Below are positions 1-8,175 of a stretch of 64,000 bases of DNA, piece after piece. The translations under genes were made by a program, and so were the position numbers. The DNA comes from Maricaulis sp. (GTDB taxonomy: Bacteria; Pseudomonadota; Alphaproteobacteria; Caulobacterales; Maricaulaceae): the NCBI RefSeq assembly GCF_015665295.1, contig NZ_JADFAJ010000012.1:53006-117005 (forward strand), in the 5' to 3' direction. Each line of letters begins with the position of its first letter. Position 1 is the first letter of the stretch. The notes beneath the pieces are model-generated. The model was not told where the DNA came from. It worked only from the letters and a program-made list of their open reading frames with translations, and made no database searches.

Positions 1-172
1 GGGCGGTGACCACGGCGGCGGAGTGTGCGGCCTCGGCCTTTTTCAGCGCCACGGCTGCCTGGATGATGTCTTCTCCCTTGGCCGCATTGTTGACCATCTC
101 ACGGGCTGCCACGCCTGCATGGGACTGGGCGGACATCATGCCGGCAACGGCTGTATTGAAAGCGACATTCAT
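1..172 (-). CDS. Small flagellar axial-like protein, C-terminus cut by window
   Basis: The reading frame starts at ATG 172 and runs off the left edge after about 57 codons. The protein begins MNVAFNTAVAGMMSAQ and continues as one amphipathic helix-rich segment with many Ala residues. The first part resembles the N-terminal heptads of flagellar rod/hook proteins. The visible end (KGEDIIQAAVALKKAEAAH) resembles their C-terminal heptads, with almost no core between. This likeness is read by eye and is not a confirmed family assignment. Codon use is typical of the neighbours. Confidence 0.5.
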   Translation of the reverse strand, partial: MNVAFNTAVAGMMSAQSHAGVAAREMVNNAAKGEDIIQAAVALKKAEAAHSAAVVTA

Positions 173-282
173 GGGCTCACGATACGCCCGCCACGGCGAA
201 GCCCGGAGCGGAGATTGGAATCACGGTTAAGGCCGGGTATCCAAGGCCTGATCGGCGGATCGATGCCCCGTCGCGTCCCCCG

Positions 283-298
283 GGACTGAAATCAGTCC
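283..298. promoter_or_regulatory. Perfect 16-bp palindrome between divergent genes
   Basis: GGACTGA-AA-TCAGTCC is a perfect 7-2-7 inverted repeat in the spacer between the leftward small axial-like gene and the rightward DUF1232 gene. It could be an operator; no matching regulator is adjacent. Confidence 0.35.
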
Positions 299-376
299 GT
301 TCCCGCTATTGGCGGGGCGGGCGGTATGGGACAAGCTCCGCATCAATCAGCGGCTACAGGAAGGTGCCACACTGTC

Positions 377-949
377 ATGACCAATTCGTCCACCCCGACC
401 CTCAAGGTTGAGTTCGAACTCTCTGAATCCGATCTCGCCTTCTTCCGGGACCGCCTCGACAAGGCGCGCGAAGATCGTGCCGATCTGGACGAAAGCCGCA
501 TTACGGCCGGCGTGGCGGACATGATCACCAAGGCGCTGGCGTCCAATCCGCCGGAATTCGTCAGGACCCGCCTGCGCCAGCTTGGCCCGCTTGTCGCGAT
601 GCTGGACGACGCCGAATGGCGCCTCGAGGGCGAAGACCGTGAGCGCGTGCTCAATGCACTGGCCTATTTCGTCGATCCGGACGACCTCATCCCCGACTCG
701 ACCCCGGGCATCGGCTATATCGATGACGCCATCATGATCGAGCTGGTCGCGGCCGGCCTGGCGCCGGAACTGGAGGCCTATGCCGAGTTCATCGCCCACC
801 GCGAGGATCTCAAGGCGCCGGACAGCACGCCCAAGCCGCCGCTGGATGAAGTGCGGACGGTCATGCAGGACCGCATGCGTCGCCGCCGCGGTCGCGCCAA
901 GGCCGGTGGCCTGTGGTCACACTCGACGGCGATCCGCCACTATTTCTAG
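377..949 (+). CDS. DUF1232 (YkvA-type) domain protein
   Basis: A 190-residue protein read from ATG 377; an in-frame upstream start at 326 lacks support. The centre, about residues 115-145, carries the DUF1232 signature YFVDPDDLIPDSTPGIGYIDDA, rich in Asp/Pro before a hydrophobic stretch. The N-terminal half is charged and helical, and the C-terminus is basic (RMRRRRGRAKAG). Family members are mostly uncharacterised and sometimes membrane-associated; function here is unknown. It converges on the aminotransferase gene. Confidence 0.8.
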   Translation: MTNSSTPTLKVEFELSESDLAFFRDRLDKAREDRADLDESRITAGVADMITKALASNPPEFVRTRLRQLGPLVAMLDDAEWRLEGEDRERVLNALAYFVDPDDLIPDSTPGIGYIDDAIMIELVAAGLAPELEAYAEFIAHREDLKAPDSTPKPPLDEVRTVMQDRMRRRRGRAKAGGLWSHSTAIRHYF

Positions 950-1023
950 ATATTCCGCTTTCAGGAATACCGCAGACAACCGGCCCGGCATCCTCCCTCG
1001 ACCGGGTCGGTCTGCACCAGGTG

Positions 1024-1048
1024 ATCCGGGCGGTCAGACCGCCCGGAT
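1024..1048. terminator. Strong hairpin between convergent genes
   Basis: ATCCGGGCGGTC and GACCGCCCGGAT form a perfect 12-bp inverted repeat around a single A. It contains the stop codon of the leftward aminotransferase gene. There is no T-run on either side, so it is terminator-like but not a canonical intrinsic terminator. Confidence 0.4.
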
Positions 1049-2260
1049 TGCCGGCTGTCTGGATTTGAGGAATTCGGTGACGCCGCGCGCTGCCTGGCGG
1101 ATGCGCTGCTCGTTCTCCACGAGGGCCAGGCGCACATAGCCTTCGCCATGCTCGCCAAAGCCGATGCCCGGCGCGACCGCGACGCCGGCCTCTTCCATCA
1201 ATTGCTTGGAAAACTCCAGCGAACCCATTTCCTCGCAGCCGCGTGGCAGCGGGGCCCAGGCAAACATCGACGCTTCCGGCGAGGGAATGGCCCAGCCGGC
1301 CCGGCCGAAGCTTTCCACCAGCACATCACGGCGATGCTTGTAGATCGCACGCACCTCGTCGACGCAGTCCTGCGGTCCGTCCAGCGCCGCACAGGCGGCG
1401 ACCTGGACCGGCGTATAGGCGCCGTAGTCGAGATAGGATTTCACCCGCGCCAGGGCGCTGACCAGTCGTTTCGAGCCGGCCGCAAAGCCGACCCGGAAAC
1501 CGGCCATGGAATAGGTCTTGGACATTGAGGTGAACTCGATCGTGCGGTCCTTCGCGCCCTCGACCTGCAGCATGGACGGGGTTGGTTCGTCGCCGAAATA
1601 GATCTCGGCATAGGCGAGGTCCGACAGGATGAGGAGGTCATGCTCCTCGGCAAAGGCGACCACCCGCCGGTAGTACTCCAGCGTAGCGGTCTGCGCGGTG
1701 GGGTTGGAGGGATAACACACCACCACGGCTATCGGTTTCGGCACGGTATGGCGCACCGCATGTTCCAGTCCGCGCAGGTATTCCTCGGGCGAGGGCGCGT
1801 GGACATGGCGGATCGTGCCGCCGGCGATCAGGAATCCGAATGTGTGGATCGGATAGGAGGGCGAGGGCGCCAGCACCACATCGCCCGGTGCCGTGATCGC
1901 CTGGGCGAGATTGGCAAAGCCTTCCTTCGAGCCCAGCGTGACAATGACCTCGCTGTCCGGATCCAGCTCGACATCGAAGCGCCGCTTGTAATAGCGCGCC
2001 TGCGCCTTGCGCAGGCCGGGTATGCCGCGCGAGGCGGAATAGCCATTGGTGCGCGGCTTCTCGGTCGTCTCGCGCAGCTTGGCCAGGATGTGCGGCGGCG
2101 TCGGCAGGTCCGGATTGCCCATGCCGAAATCGATGATGTCCGCACCATTGGCCCGCAACTTGGCCTTCAGGCGATTGACTTCTTCGAAAACATAAGGCGG
2201 CAGACGCTTGGTGCGGTGAAATTCCATCGTTGAGTCCGGCATGATCGAATTTTTTCCCAT
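1034..2260 (-). CDS. PLP-dependent aminotransferase (AlaC-like)
   Basis: A fold-type I class I/II aminotransferase of 408 residues. Visible landmarks are the substrate loop GMGNPDLPTP near 47-56, SNPTA near 185, SDLAYAEI with the PLP-binding Asp near 214, the Schiff-base lysine in SMSKTYSM (about K248) and GFRVGFAAG with the phosphate/carboxylate Arg. The pattern resembles the AlaC group, which makes alanine from pyruvate and glutamate; the exact substrate cannot be read from sequence. In-frame Met codons at 2242 and 2227 are alternative starts, and homologues often begin near MEFHRxKRLPPY. Confidence 0.85.
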   Translation of the reverse strand: MGKNSIMPDSTMEFHRTKRLPPYVFEEVNRLKAKLRANGADIIDFGMGNPDLPTPPHILAKLRETTEKPRTNGYSASRGIPGLRKAQARYYKRRFDVELDPDSEVIVTLGSKEGFANLAQAITAPGDVVLAPSPSYPIHTFGFLIAGGTIRHVHAPSPEEYLRGLEHAVRHTVPKPIAVVVCYPSNPTAQTATLEYYRRVVAFAEEHDLLILSDLAYAEIYFGDEPTPSMLQVEGAKDRTIEFTSMSKTYSMAGFRVGFAAGSKRLVSALARVKSYLDYGAYTPVQVAACAALDGPQDCVDEVRAIYKHRRDVLVESFGRAGWAIPSPEASMFAWAPLPRGCEEMGSLEFSKQLMEEAGVAVAPGIGFGEHGEGYVRLALVENEQRIRQAARGVTEFLKSRQPAIRAV

Positions 2261-2352
2261 AGAACGCGGTCTCGGCTCTTACTGCAAGAGGCTAGACCCA
2301 GCGCAAGGCGGGAATTGGCAGGGATCGCGGCGGAAATTGGGCTGTCAGCGCG

Positions 2353-2378
2353 GCACCCTGCCCGGGCGGGCAGGGTGC
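2353..2378 (-). terminator. GC-rich hairpin downstream of the lipoprotein gene
   Basis: GCACCCTGCCC and GGGCAGGGTGC form an 11-bp perfect stem with a GGGC loop, 30 bases beyond the stop of the leftward lipoprotein gene. No T-run follows, so termination is inferred only from position and stem strength. Confidence 0.45.
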
Positions 2379-2407
2379 TGATTTCATACGGCATGAGGGG
2401 CGCCGCT

Positions 2408-3226
2408 TCAGTTGCCGCAATCGGCCCAATGCGCGCGCAGCAGCGCATCCCATTCCGCGGCGCCGCCATCGCTGACGCGCAGAAGGTTCAGCTCGAAATC
2501 CGAATAGCCGGGATGGTTCGGCACCGGAAATGCGGCATGGGTGATGTAGCCCTCGCGCGCATTGATGCGTAGGGTGCCGGCCGGCCCGGTCGAGCGCTCG
2601 CCGGTGAGGGCGGTGCCGCTCAGGTCATAGCTGTACTCGCCATTGTCCAGACCGGTCGGGCTGGCGGTGACATCGCCCATCCAGACCAGCGGGTCCGGCG
2701 CCGACGGATCGGCCCACAGCAGGGCCATGCCGAAGTCGAAGGCGGCGCCGGGGTCGCGCAGATAGGGTGTGACTGCCGTCAGGCTGGCGAGGTCGAAATC
2801 GAACAGGTGCCAGTGCGGCGACGCGATTTCGACGTCATTGCGGATTTCCATATCGGGCAGGCGCACCACCATGTCCATCCGGTCACCGGCCTCGTTCTGC
2901 TCAAGGAAGGCGAACTCCATCACCTCCGCCTCGGGGCGCAGCTGCCCGCCGACAAACTGGCGGGCGGAGAAGGTGTCGAGATCGAGCTCTGCAGTCACCA
3001 GGGCGGCATTTCCGCACAACCCGTTCTCCTTGTAGACCTCCAGCGAGGTCGGGCTGGCGCGGTAGACGGTGACGCGTTCATCCAGGCTGCCATCCTGGTT
3101 GGTGCGCTCGTAGTAGAGTATGCGGCCGACATGGTCGTTCGCCGCGACATGCGCAAACTCGTTGGCCTGGCAGGCCGAGGTCAGAAGGGCGAGGGCGGTC
3201 GTGGCGAGGGCGAGGCTCTTGGTCAT
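2408..3226 (-). CDS. Predicted lipoprotein of unknown function
   Basis: A 272-residue protein with a lipoprotein signal peptide: MTKSL, a hydrophobic stretch, then the lipobox LLTSAC with the lipidated Cys near residue 19. The mature part is acidic and beta-rich, with no family I recognise. It starts 3 bases after the stop of the S41-like protease gene and is almost certainly cotranscribed with it. The pair lies behind a TetR gene and a candidate TetR operator, so the unit may be TetR-controlled. Envelope location is predicted; function is unknown. Confidence 0.7.
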   Translation of the reverse strand: MTKSLALATTALALLTSACQANEFAHVAANDHVGRILYYERTNQDGSLDERVTVYRASPTSLEVYKENGLCGNAALVTAELDLDTFSARQFVGGQLRPEAEVMEFAFLEQNEAGDRMDMVVRLPDMEIRNDVEIASPHWHLFDFDLASLTAVTPYLRDPGAAFDFGMALLWADPSAPDPLVWMGDVTASPTGLDNGEYSYDLSGTALTGERSTGPAGTLRINAREGYITHAAFPVPNHPGYSDFELNLLRVSDGGAAEWDALLRAHWADCGN

Positions 3227-3229
3227 GGC

Positions 3230-4531
3230 TCAGGTCTCCGGATTGTAGGACAGGGCTGCGGCCAGCACGGGGTCCGTGCCGGCGGCGTAATCGTCGAAGC
3301 GGTAGGGAAGGGTGATGTCAGGCGCGTGATTGGCGCGCGCGTCGCCCGGCGTTGCGGTGGCGTAGTATTCGCTGGCATGGATCAGCGGCAGCCCCGTGTT
3401 CGGTGTCACCCAGATATTGGTTTCGCCGTAGTGATTGGGCCGGTCTGCGGCGGCCTGGCCAAAGCGGATCGCGCCGGTCCGGTTTTCGAGCCGGGACAAC
3501 AGCATGATTGCGGCAGAGTGGGTCTGGCGACCGGTCAGGACGCGAATTCGCCCCGGCCGGGACAATGCCTCGCTGGCTATCAGAACATCGACAAAGGCCG
3601 GGTTCAGGGATCCGTCTCCGCCCAGGCAACGGCGCAGGTCCAGAACAAGGACCGGTTCATCGAGCGCTTCAGCCGCGGCGACCGCCTGGCGGGCGAGTCC
3701 GGCGAAGGCTTCGGGTTGGTCAGTGATCGAGAACACCTGCAGATAGGCGGCATTGTCCAGGGCGGTGACGAGACGGGCCGGCGCGGTCATCGGGGCCTGC
3801 CAGAGCGGGGTCCCGACTGCGGCCGTGTGCCAGGTCGCGACGCCTTGCGGGCCGCCATCCATCGAGAAAACCCAGTCATACCGCATGTCCGCGTCCAGCG
3901 GGTGCAGGGTTGCGACGCGGCTCCTGTCTCCATCGGTCAGCGTGAGTGCGATTATCTCAGCCGTTTCGGCCAGGCCCAGTGCGGCCAGCAACTCGGCCTG
4001 CATCAGCCATTCCGGCGCCAGCTCGCGGGAGAAGTTCACGGCGTCGCGCGGCAGGATTTCCAGGGTCCGGGCGAGCGCTTCGGCAACCGGGACCCGGCCG
4101 AAGGCCTCGACCCGCAAGCCGACCAGTTCAGGGTCGGTTGCGCCGACAATGAAGAGCCCGTCGTCAAAGAGTTCTAAGCGAACCGGCAATGAGCGGAAGC
4201 CGGGTCCGGGCGGCAGGCCATCGAACGGAAGGGCATGCATCGGCATCCAGGTATGACCATCGCCGACCAGCGCGAGCAGGCGCGCCATCCCGACAATGCG
4301 CCCGGCCTCGGACATTTCGGGCAGGCGGGCGCGATAGGCATCCAGCTGTGCCTCCCAGATTGCCCGCGACGTGGTGTGATGCAGATTGGGATGGTTGGTC
4401 TCGAGCGTCTCGACCAGGGCGTCGAGATCTGCATGCCATTCGGCGGGATCATGGGGTGCGGGCTGGGCCAGGGCCGTGCTGGTGGCGAGGGCCAGGCCCA
4501 ATACGGCCGGGCTGATCGGTATGCGGGTCAT
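3230..4531 (-). CDS. S41-like (C-terminal processing) peptidase, exported
   Basis: A 433-residue protein with a cleavable-type signal peptide (ATSTALAQ-P near 22). An N-terminal helical region (LVETLETNHPNL, then LLALVGDGHTWM near 85-96) is typical of S41 tail-specific proteases. In the C-terminal half, VLDLRRCLGGDG near 296-306 corresponds to the family's DLRxNxGG element, and TGRQTHSAAIML near 333-343 holds the expected nucleophile (about S339). No clear PDZ domain is seen. It is followed by a lipoprotein gene. The target protein is unknown. Confidence 0.7.
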   Translation of the reverse strand: MTRIPISPAVLGLALATSTALAQPAPHDPAEWHADLDALVETLETNHPNLHHTTSRAIWEAQLDAYRARLPEMSEAGRIVGMARLLALVGDGHTWMPMHALPFDGLPPGPGFRSLPVRLELFDDGLFIVGATDPELVGLRVEAFGRVPVAEALARTLEILPRDAVNFSRELAPEWLMQAELLAALGLAETAEIIALTLTDGDRSRVATLHPLDADMRYDWVFSMDGGPQGVATWHTAAVGTPLWQAPMTAPARLVTALDNAAYLQVFSITDQPEAFAGLARQAVAAAEALDEPVLVLDLRRCLGGDGSLNPAFVDVLIASEALSRPGRIRVLTGRQTHSAAIMLLSRLENRTGAIRFGQAAADRPNHYGETNIWVTPNTGLPLIHASEYYATATPGDARANHAPDITLPYRFDDYAAGTDPVLAAALSYNPET

Positions 4532-4552
4532 GCGGTCTCCGGTTCACTTAAA

Positions 4553-4566
4553 TGGACTTGAGTCCA
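4553..4566. promoter_or_regulatory. Candidate TetR operator upstream of the S41/lipoprotein pair
   Basis: TGGACT-TG-AGTCCA is a perfect inverted repeat 22 bases upstream of the S41-like gene start. It shares the TGGA-N6-TCCA core with a second palindrome upstream of the neighbouring tetR gene, which suggests both are bound by that regulator. Confidence 0.55.
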
Positions 4567-4617
4567 AATGTCATGATCGAGAGATGCAGCCCGGTCCGGG
4601 AATGGATGCAGCGCGCC

Positions 4618-5262
4618 TCAGCTTTTTCTCGTCAACCCGTCCAGGACCAGCGAAAACCGGGCTTCCAGCAGGGCGGAAAGATCGTCCCGCTGTCCGCCGG
4701 CAACCCATTCATGGGCGCTCGCGGTCAGGACTGCGAGCAGCAGGCCGGCAAGGCTGGCGGCTGATTGATCATCGCGGACTTCGCCGGTTGCCTGACCCGC
4801 CCGGATGAGAGCCTGCATATGGGTGAGCATGGCGTCATCGGTCTCCCGCTCGGTCGCCGCAAGCGGCTGGCGCGGCGCGGTCAGGCCGGCAATTGCGGCG
4901 ACGATCCGGCGGTGGCGCATGGCGCGGGTGCCCGCGATGCGGCCCAGATCGAGCATGGAAGCCCGAAAGCCTGGCCGCGGTTTTGCCCGGGCTTCGGCGA
5001 GGATCTCATCCGTCATTCGCCTGAAGAAGCATGCCAGGATCAAATTCTTGGACGGGAAATGGTTGAACACGCTCGACCGGGCCATGCCCGCAGCCGCCGC
5101 GATATCCGCCATGGTCACCGCGTCCGGCCCGCGTTCCGCGAACAGCTCGATGGCTGCGGCAAGGATGCGGTCATGATTGCGCTGGACGCGGCTGCGGCCG
5201 GGCGCTGAGGAGACGGGCGCTGAGGAGACGGGCGCTGAGGAGACGGGCGGCGTATCGGGCAT
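4618..5262 (-). CDS. TetR/AcrR family transcriptional regulator
   Basis: A 214-residue repressor-type protein. The helix-turn-helix domain lies at about residues 27-75 (RILAAAIELFAERG, then VTMADIAAAAGMARSSVFNHFPSKN, a standard TetR pattern). The helical C-terminal ligand/dimer domain is divergent, so the ligand cannot be guessed. The N-terminus carries three VSSAP repeats encoded by a 15-bp tandem repeat. The gene is divergent from a MAPEG gene and upstream of the S41-like gene. Related palindromes lie 19 bases before its own start and before the S41-like gene, suggesting autoregulation. Confidence 0.9.
   Translation of the reverse strand: MPDTPPVSSAPVSSAPVSSAPGRSRVQRNHDRILAAAIELFAERGPDAVTMADIAAAAGMARSSVFNHFPSKNLILACFFRRMTDEILAEARAKPRPGFRASMLDLGRIAGTRAMRHRRIVAAIAGLTAPRQPLAATERETDDAMLTHMQALIRAGQATGEVRDDQSAASLAGLLLAVLTASAHEWVAGGQRDDLSALLEARFSLVLDGLTRKS
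5201..5245 (-). repeat. Three perfect 15-bp tandem repeats inside tetR
   Basis: The unit GGCGCTGAGGAGACG occurs three times without change and encodes VSSAP three times near the TetR N-terminus. Perfect identity suggests recent slippage, so copy number may vary between strains. Confidence 0.9.
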
Positions 5263-5280
5263 GATCCTGTGTCCCGTGAA

Positions 5281-5298
5281 ACTGGATGTCAGTCCAGT
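5281..5298. promoter_or_regulatory. Candidate TetR operator between tetR and the MAPEG gene
   Basis: ACTGGA-N6-TCCAGT is a perfect inverted repeat 19 bases upstream of the tetR start, in the divergent spacer before the MAPEG gene. It shares the TGGA-N6-TCCA core and the AGTCCA half with the palindrome at 4553-4566. Confidence 0.55.
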
Positions 5299-5434
5299 CG
5301 ATGCGGAGCGGGCGGCAAACGGATGCAGAACAGGCCGCGGGCCCGGCGATTTCCATCATCATGTTGTTTTCGCCTCGCCAAACCCTGTCAATGCGGATTA
5401 CCGTGCCGGGAAAATGGCCGGGGAGGGCTGCAAG

Positions 5435-5854
5435 ATGTTCCAATCAATGATGACGCCGATACTGGCGCTGGTGTGCTGGACGCTGATCATGTGGGTGTGG
5501 ATGTATGCCACCCGCATTCCGGCCATGCGCAAGGCGGGGATCGATCCGGCGACCGCGAAAGACAAGTCGGTGATGGACAGGCTGCCCATCGAGGTGCGGC
5601 GGATCGCGGACAATTACAATCATCTCCACGAGCAGCCGGTGATCTTCTATGCCCTGGTGCTCTATTCGCATCTTGTCGGCGTGTCGGACGAATTCAACAT
5701 CATGCTGGCCTGGGCCTATGTGCTGATCCGGGTGATCCATTCGCTGATCCAGTGCCTGTGGAACTTCATCCCGATGCGTTTCCTCGTCTTCTGCCTTGGC
5801 TCGATCGTGCTGGTGATCATGGCGGTGCGCAACGTCATGGCGGTGCTGGCCTGA
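5435..5854 (+). CDS. MAPEG family membrane protein
   Basis: A 139-residue protein with about four hydrophobic segments in the MAPEG arrangement. It begins MFQSMMTPILALVCWTLIMW, has a polar loop with RIPAMRKAGID and the helix motif NYNHLHEQPVIFYALVL near 65-81, then WAYVLIRVIHSLIQC and a final membrane span. The ExP and RxxHS elements are characteristic of the family (membrane-associated proteins in eicosanoid and glutathione metabolism); bacterial members are mostly uncharacterised. Start 5435 is chosen because GGGGAGGG lies about 8 bases upstream. It is divergent from tetR with a palindrome between. Confidence 0.85.
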   Translation: MFQSMMTPILALVCWTLIMWVWMYATRIPAMRKAGIDPATAKDKSVMDRLPIEVRRIADNYNHLHEQPVIFYALVLYSHLVGVSDEFNIMLAWAYVLIRVIHSLIQCLWNFIPMRFLVFCLGSIVLVIMAVRNVMAVLA

Positions 5855-5937
5855 AGCCTGTCTGCCCCGGGTCTCGTCCCGGGGGCCGACAGCGGCTCAG
5901 GATTTTCATCGTCCGCGCTAGGTGCTAACGGAGCGAC

Positions 5938-7011
5938 ATGCACGCACCTGAAGCCAGACTCGCCCAAGTCATCGACCGCTTCGACCAGGTGGAAGCCCGC
6001 CTGGGCGCCGCCGTCGATCCCGATGAAATCGTCAAGCTCTCCAAGGAGCATGCCGAGCTGAAGCCCGTGGCCGAGAAGGCCAATGCGCTGAAATCGGCGC
6101 GCGCGGAACTCGCCGAACTCGCCGAGATGATGGAGGGCGAGGACGCCGAGATGGCCGACATGGCGCGTGAGGAATACTACGCGCTGAAAGAACGCCTGCC
6201 CGCGCTCGAGCACGATATGAGCCTGATGCTGCTGCCCAAGGACAAGGACGACAGCGCCAATGCCATGATCGAGATACGCGCTGGCACCGGCGGTGATGAA
6301 GCCGCCATTTTCGCCGGCAATCTCTATGGCATGTACCAGCGCTATGCCCAGCTGCGTGGCTGGACCTGGGAGCTGGTCTCGGCGTCGGAAGGCGAGCATG
6401 GCGGCTACAAGGAAGTCGTCGCGGCGATCTCCGGCAATGGCGTGTTCGGGCGGCTGAAATTCGAGAGCGGTGTGCACCGGGTCCAGCGCGTACCGGCGAC
6501 GGAAAGCCAAGGGCGGATCCATACGTCTGCCGCGACGGTTGCGATCATGCCGCAGCCGGAAGACATCGATATCGAGCTGGACATGGGCGATGTGCGCGTC
6601 GATACGATGCGCGCCTCGGGCGCCGGCGGCCAGCACGTCAACAAGACCGACAGTGCCGTGCGCATGACCCATATCCCGACCGGGCTGGTCGTGGTCTGCC
6701 AGGAAAAATCGCAGCACCAGAACCGGGCACGGGCGCAGGAAATCCTGAAGGCCAAGCTGTATGATATGCAGCGCGAGGCCGCGGCGGCCGAGCGCGCCGC
6801 CGACCGCAAGGGCCAGATCGGCTCGGGCGACCGCTCCGAGCGCATCCGCACCTATAACTATCCGCAGGGCCGGGTCTCCGATCACCGTATCAACCTGACC
6901 CTGTACAAGCTCGACGACATTGTCGCCGGTGACGGGCTGGACGAAGTGATCACGGCGCTGATTTCCGAAGACCAGGCAGCGCGCCTGGCCGCCCTCGAAG
7001 CGGACGGGTGA
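5938..7011 (+). CDS. prfA: Peptide chain release factor 1
   Basis: A 357-residue class I release factor. The universal GGQ loop is seen in [18 protein letters not shown] (about residues 226-243), where it triggers peptidyl-tRNA hydrolysis. The RF1-type PAT anticodon tripeptide is in [15 protein letters not shown] near 185, giving UAG/UAA specificity. An acidic coiled coil forms the N-terminal domain. The stop overlaps the start of prmC, the methyltransferase that modifies the GGQ glutamine, so the two genes form an expected operon. Confidence 0.97.
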   Translation: MHAPEARLAQVIDRFDQVEARLGAAVDPDEIVKLSKEHAELKPVAEKANALKSARAELAELAEMMEGEDAEMADMAREEYYALKERLPALEHDMSLMLLPKDKDDSANAMIEIRAGTGGDEAAIFAGNLYGMYQRYAQLRGWTWELVSASEGEHGGYKEVVAAISGNGVFGRLKFESGVHRVQRVPATESQGRIHTSAATVAIMPQPEDIDIELDMGDVRVDTMRASGAGGQHVNKTDSAVRMTHIPTGLVVVCQEKSQHQNRARAQEILKAKLYDMQREAAAAERAADRKGQIGSGDRSERIRTYNYPQGRVSDHRINLTLYKLDDIVAGDGLDEVITALISEDQAARLAALEADG

Positions 7012-7949
7012 GCCCGATGGCGACCGGCCCTTTCGACAGGCTGGTCGATGCTGCGCGGTCCGGTTTCGACGCCGCCGACCACAAGCCGCTGCTCGAGGCC
7101 TGGCAGGGCTTGTCGCTTGCGCAATTGCGCGCAGACCTGATCGAACGCCTGCTCGCGGCCGGTATTGACGAGGCGGCGGATGAGGCCCGGTTCCTGATCT
7201 CCCACGTCCTCGCCCCTGTGCCGCTGGCGCAGGCCTTGGCCGATCCGGCCCTGTTTTCCTGGCAACAGGCCGAGGCGGTCGCCGCGCTGGCCTGGCGCCG
7301 CCTGCAACGTGTGCCCCTCTCGCAAGTCCTGGGCAGCCAGCCATTCTGGACGCTCGACCTGGCCGTGACACCGGACGTTCTCACCCCGCGCGCGGACACC
7401 GAGACCCTCGTCGAGGCGGTGCTGGCGGAAACCGGCTCCGGCGCGGCGCGGCTCGTGGACCTGGGAACGGGCTCGGGCGCCATCCTGCTTGCGCTGCTGT
7501 CGGAACGCCCGGCCTGGACGGGGCTTGGCGTGGACCTGTCCGACGCTGCCCTCGCGGTCGCGACCGGCAATGCCGTGCGCTGCGGTCTCGCGAATCGCGC
7601 CCGATTCCTGCGTGGGCGCTGGGGGGCGGGGCTGGCCGGAGGCTCGGTCGATATCCTGGTCTCAAACCCGCCCTATATCGTATCTGACGTGCTGGCCGGG
7701 CTTGAGCCGGAAGTGCGCGATCATGAACCCGCCCTGGCGCTCGATGGCGGCGCAGACGGGCTGGATGCCTATCGCGACATCATCGCCGATCTGCCGCGCC
7801 TGCTGGTGCCGGGCGGCCTGTTTGCGTTTGAGATCGGCCATGATCAGGGCGAGGCCGTCAGCGCTCTGGCGCGCGAGGCCGGCCTGGTTGGTGTCGCCGT
7901 GAAGCCGGACCTCGCCGGGCTTGACCGCGTGGTCATCGGGCGGCGTTGA
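7008..7949 (+). CDS. prmC: Release factor glutamine methyltransferase
   Basis: A 313-residue (from GTG 7008) or 310-residue (from ATG 7017) SAM-dependent N5-glutamine methyltransferase. It has an N-terminal helical domain, then the SAM-binding [14 protein letters not shown] near 145-158 and the catalytic/substrate motif VSNPPYI near 215. The product methylates the GGQ glutamine of release factors. The GTG start overlaps the prfA stop, consistent with translational coupling; the ATG nine bases later is the alternative. Confidence 0.95.
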   Translation: MSPMATGPFDRLVDAARSGFDAADHKPLLEAWQGLSLAQLRADLIERLLAAGIDEAADEARFLISHVLAPVPLAQALADPALFSWQQAEAVAALAWRRLQRVPLSQVLGSQPFWTLDLAVTPDVLTPRADTETLVEAVLAETGSGAARLVDLGTGSGAILLALLSERPAWTGLGVDLSDAALAVATGNAVRCGLANRARFLRGRWGAGLAGGSVDILVSNPPYIVSDVLAGLEPEVRDHEPALALDGGADGLDAYRDIIADLPRLLVPGGLFAFEIGHDQGEAVSALAREAGLVGVAVKPDLAGLDRVVIGRR

Positions 7950-7968
7950 GATGATGACCGCTAAAAGG

Positions 7969-8094
7969 ACTTGGAATGACCGGCCTCGCAGTCTAGGGTC
8001 CGGACCAAGGCAGGTGGATCGCGCCAGTACGGGGGTCTCGCGCGGCCGGATGAGCCACCTGCCATTATCCGGTCATTCATTTGGATCCCCAAGT
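7969..8094. ncRNA. Nested-palindrome element upstream of the DUF4167 gene (candidate structured RNA)
   Basis: Three nested inverted repeats lie in the prmC-DUF4167 spacer: ACTTGG (7969-7974) with CCAAGT (8089-8094), GAATGACCGG (7974-7983) with CCGGTCATTC (8069-8078), and GGCAGGTGG (8009-8017) with CCACCTGCC (8055-8063). A GGTCCGGACC palindrome sits at 7998-8007. Together they would fold into one long hairpin. It matches no RNA family I recognise. It may be a 5' leader of the DUF4167 transcript, a small RNA on either strand, or a DNA palindromic repeat. Confidence 0.4.
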
Positions 8095-8175
8095 ACCAGC
8101 GCACAGGCTTGCACCTGCGAATGCACCGCAAAGCCCTAAGCAAGAATGCATCGCTGTTGAACAGGATTAGGCGAT

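Noticed and set aside
7961..8077. 39-codon leftward frame inside the palindromic spacer
   Set aside because: No ribosome-binding site or family similarity; the palindrome explains the conserved-looking bases.
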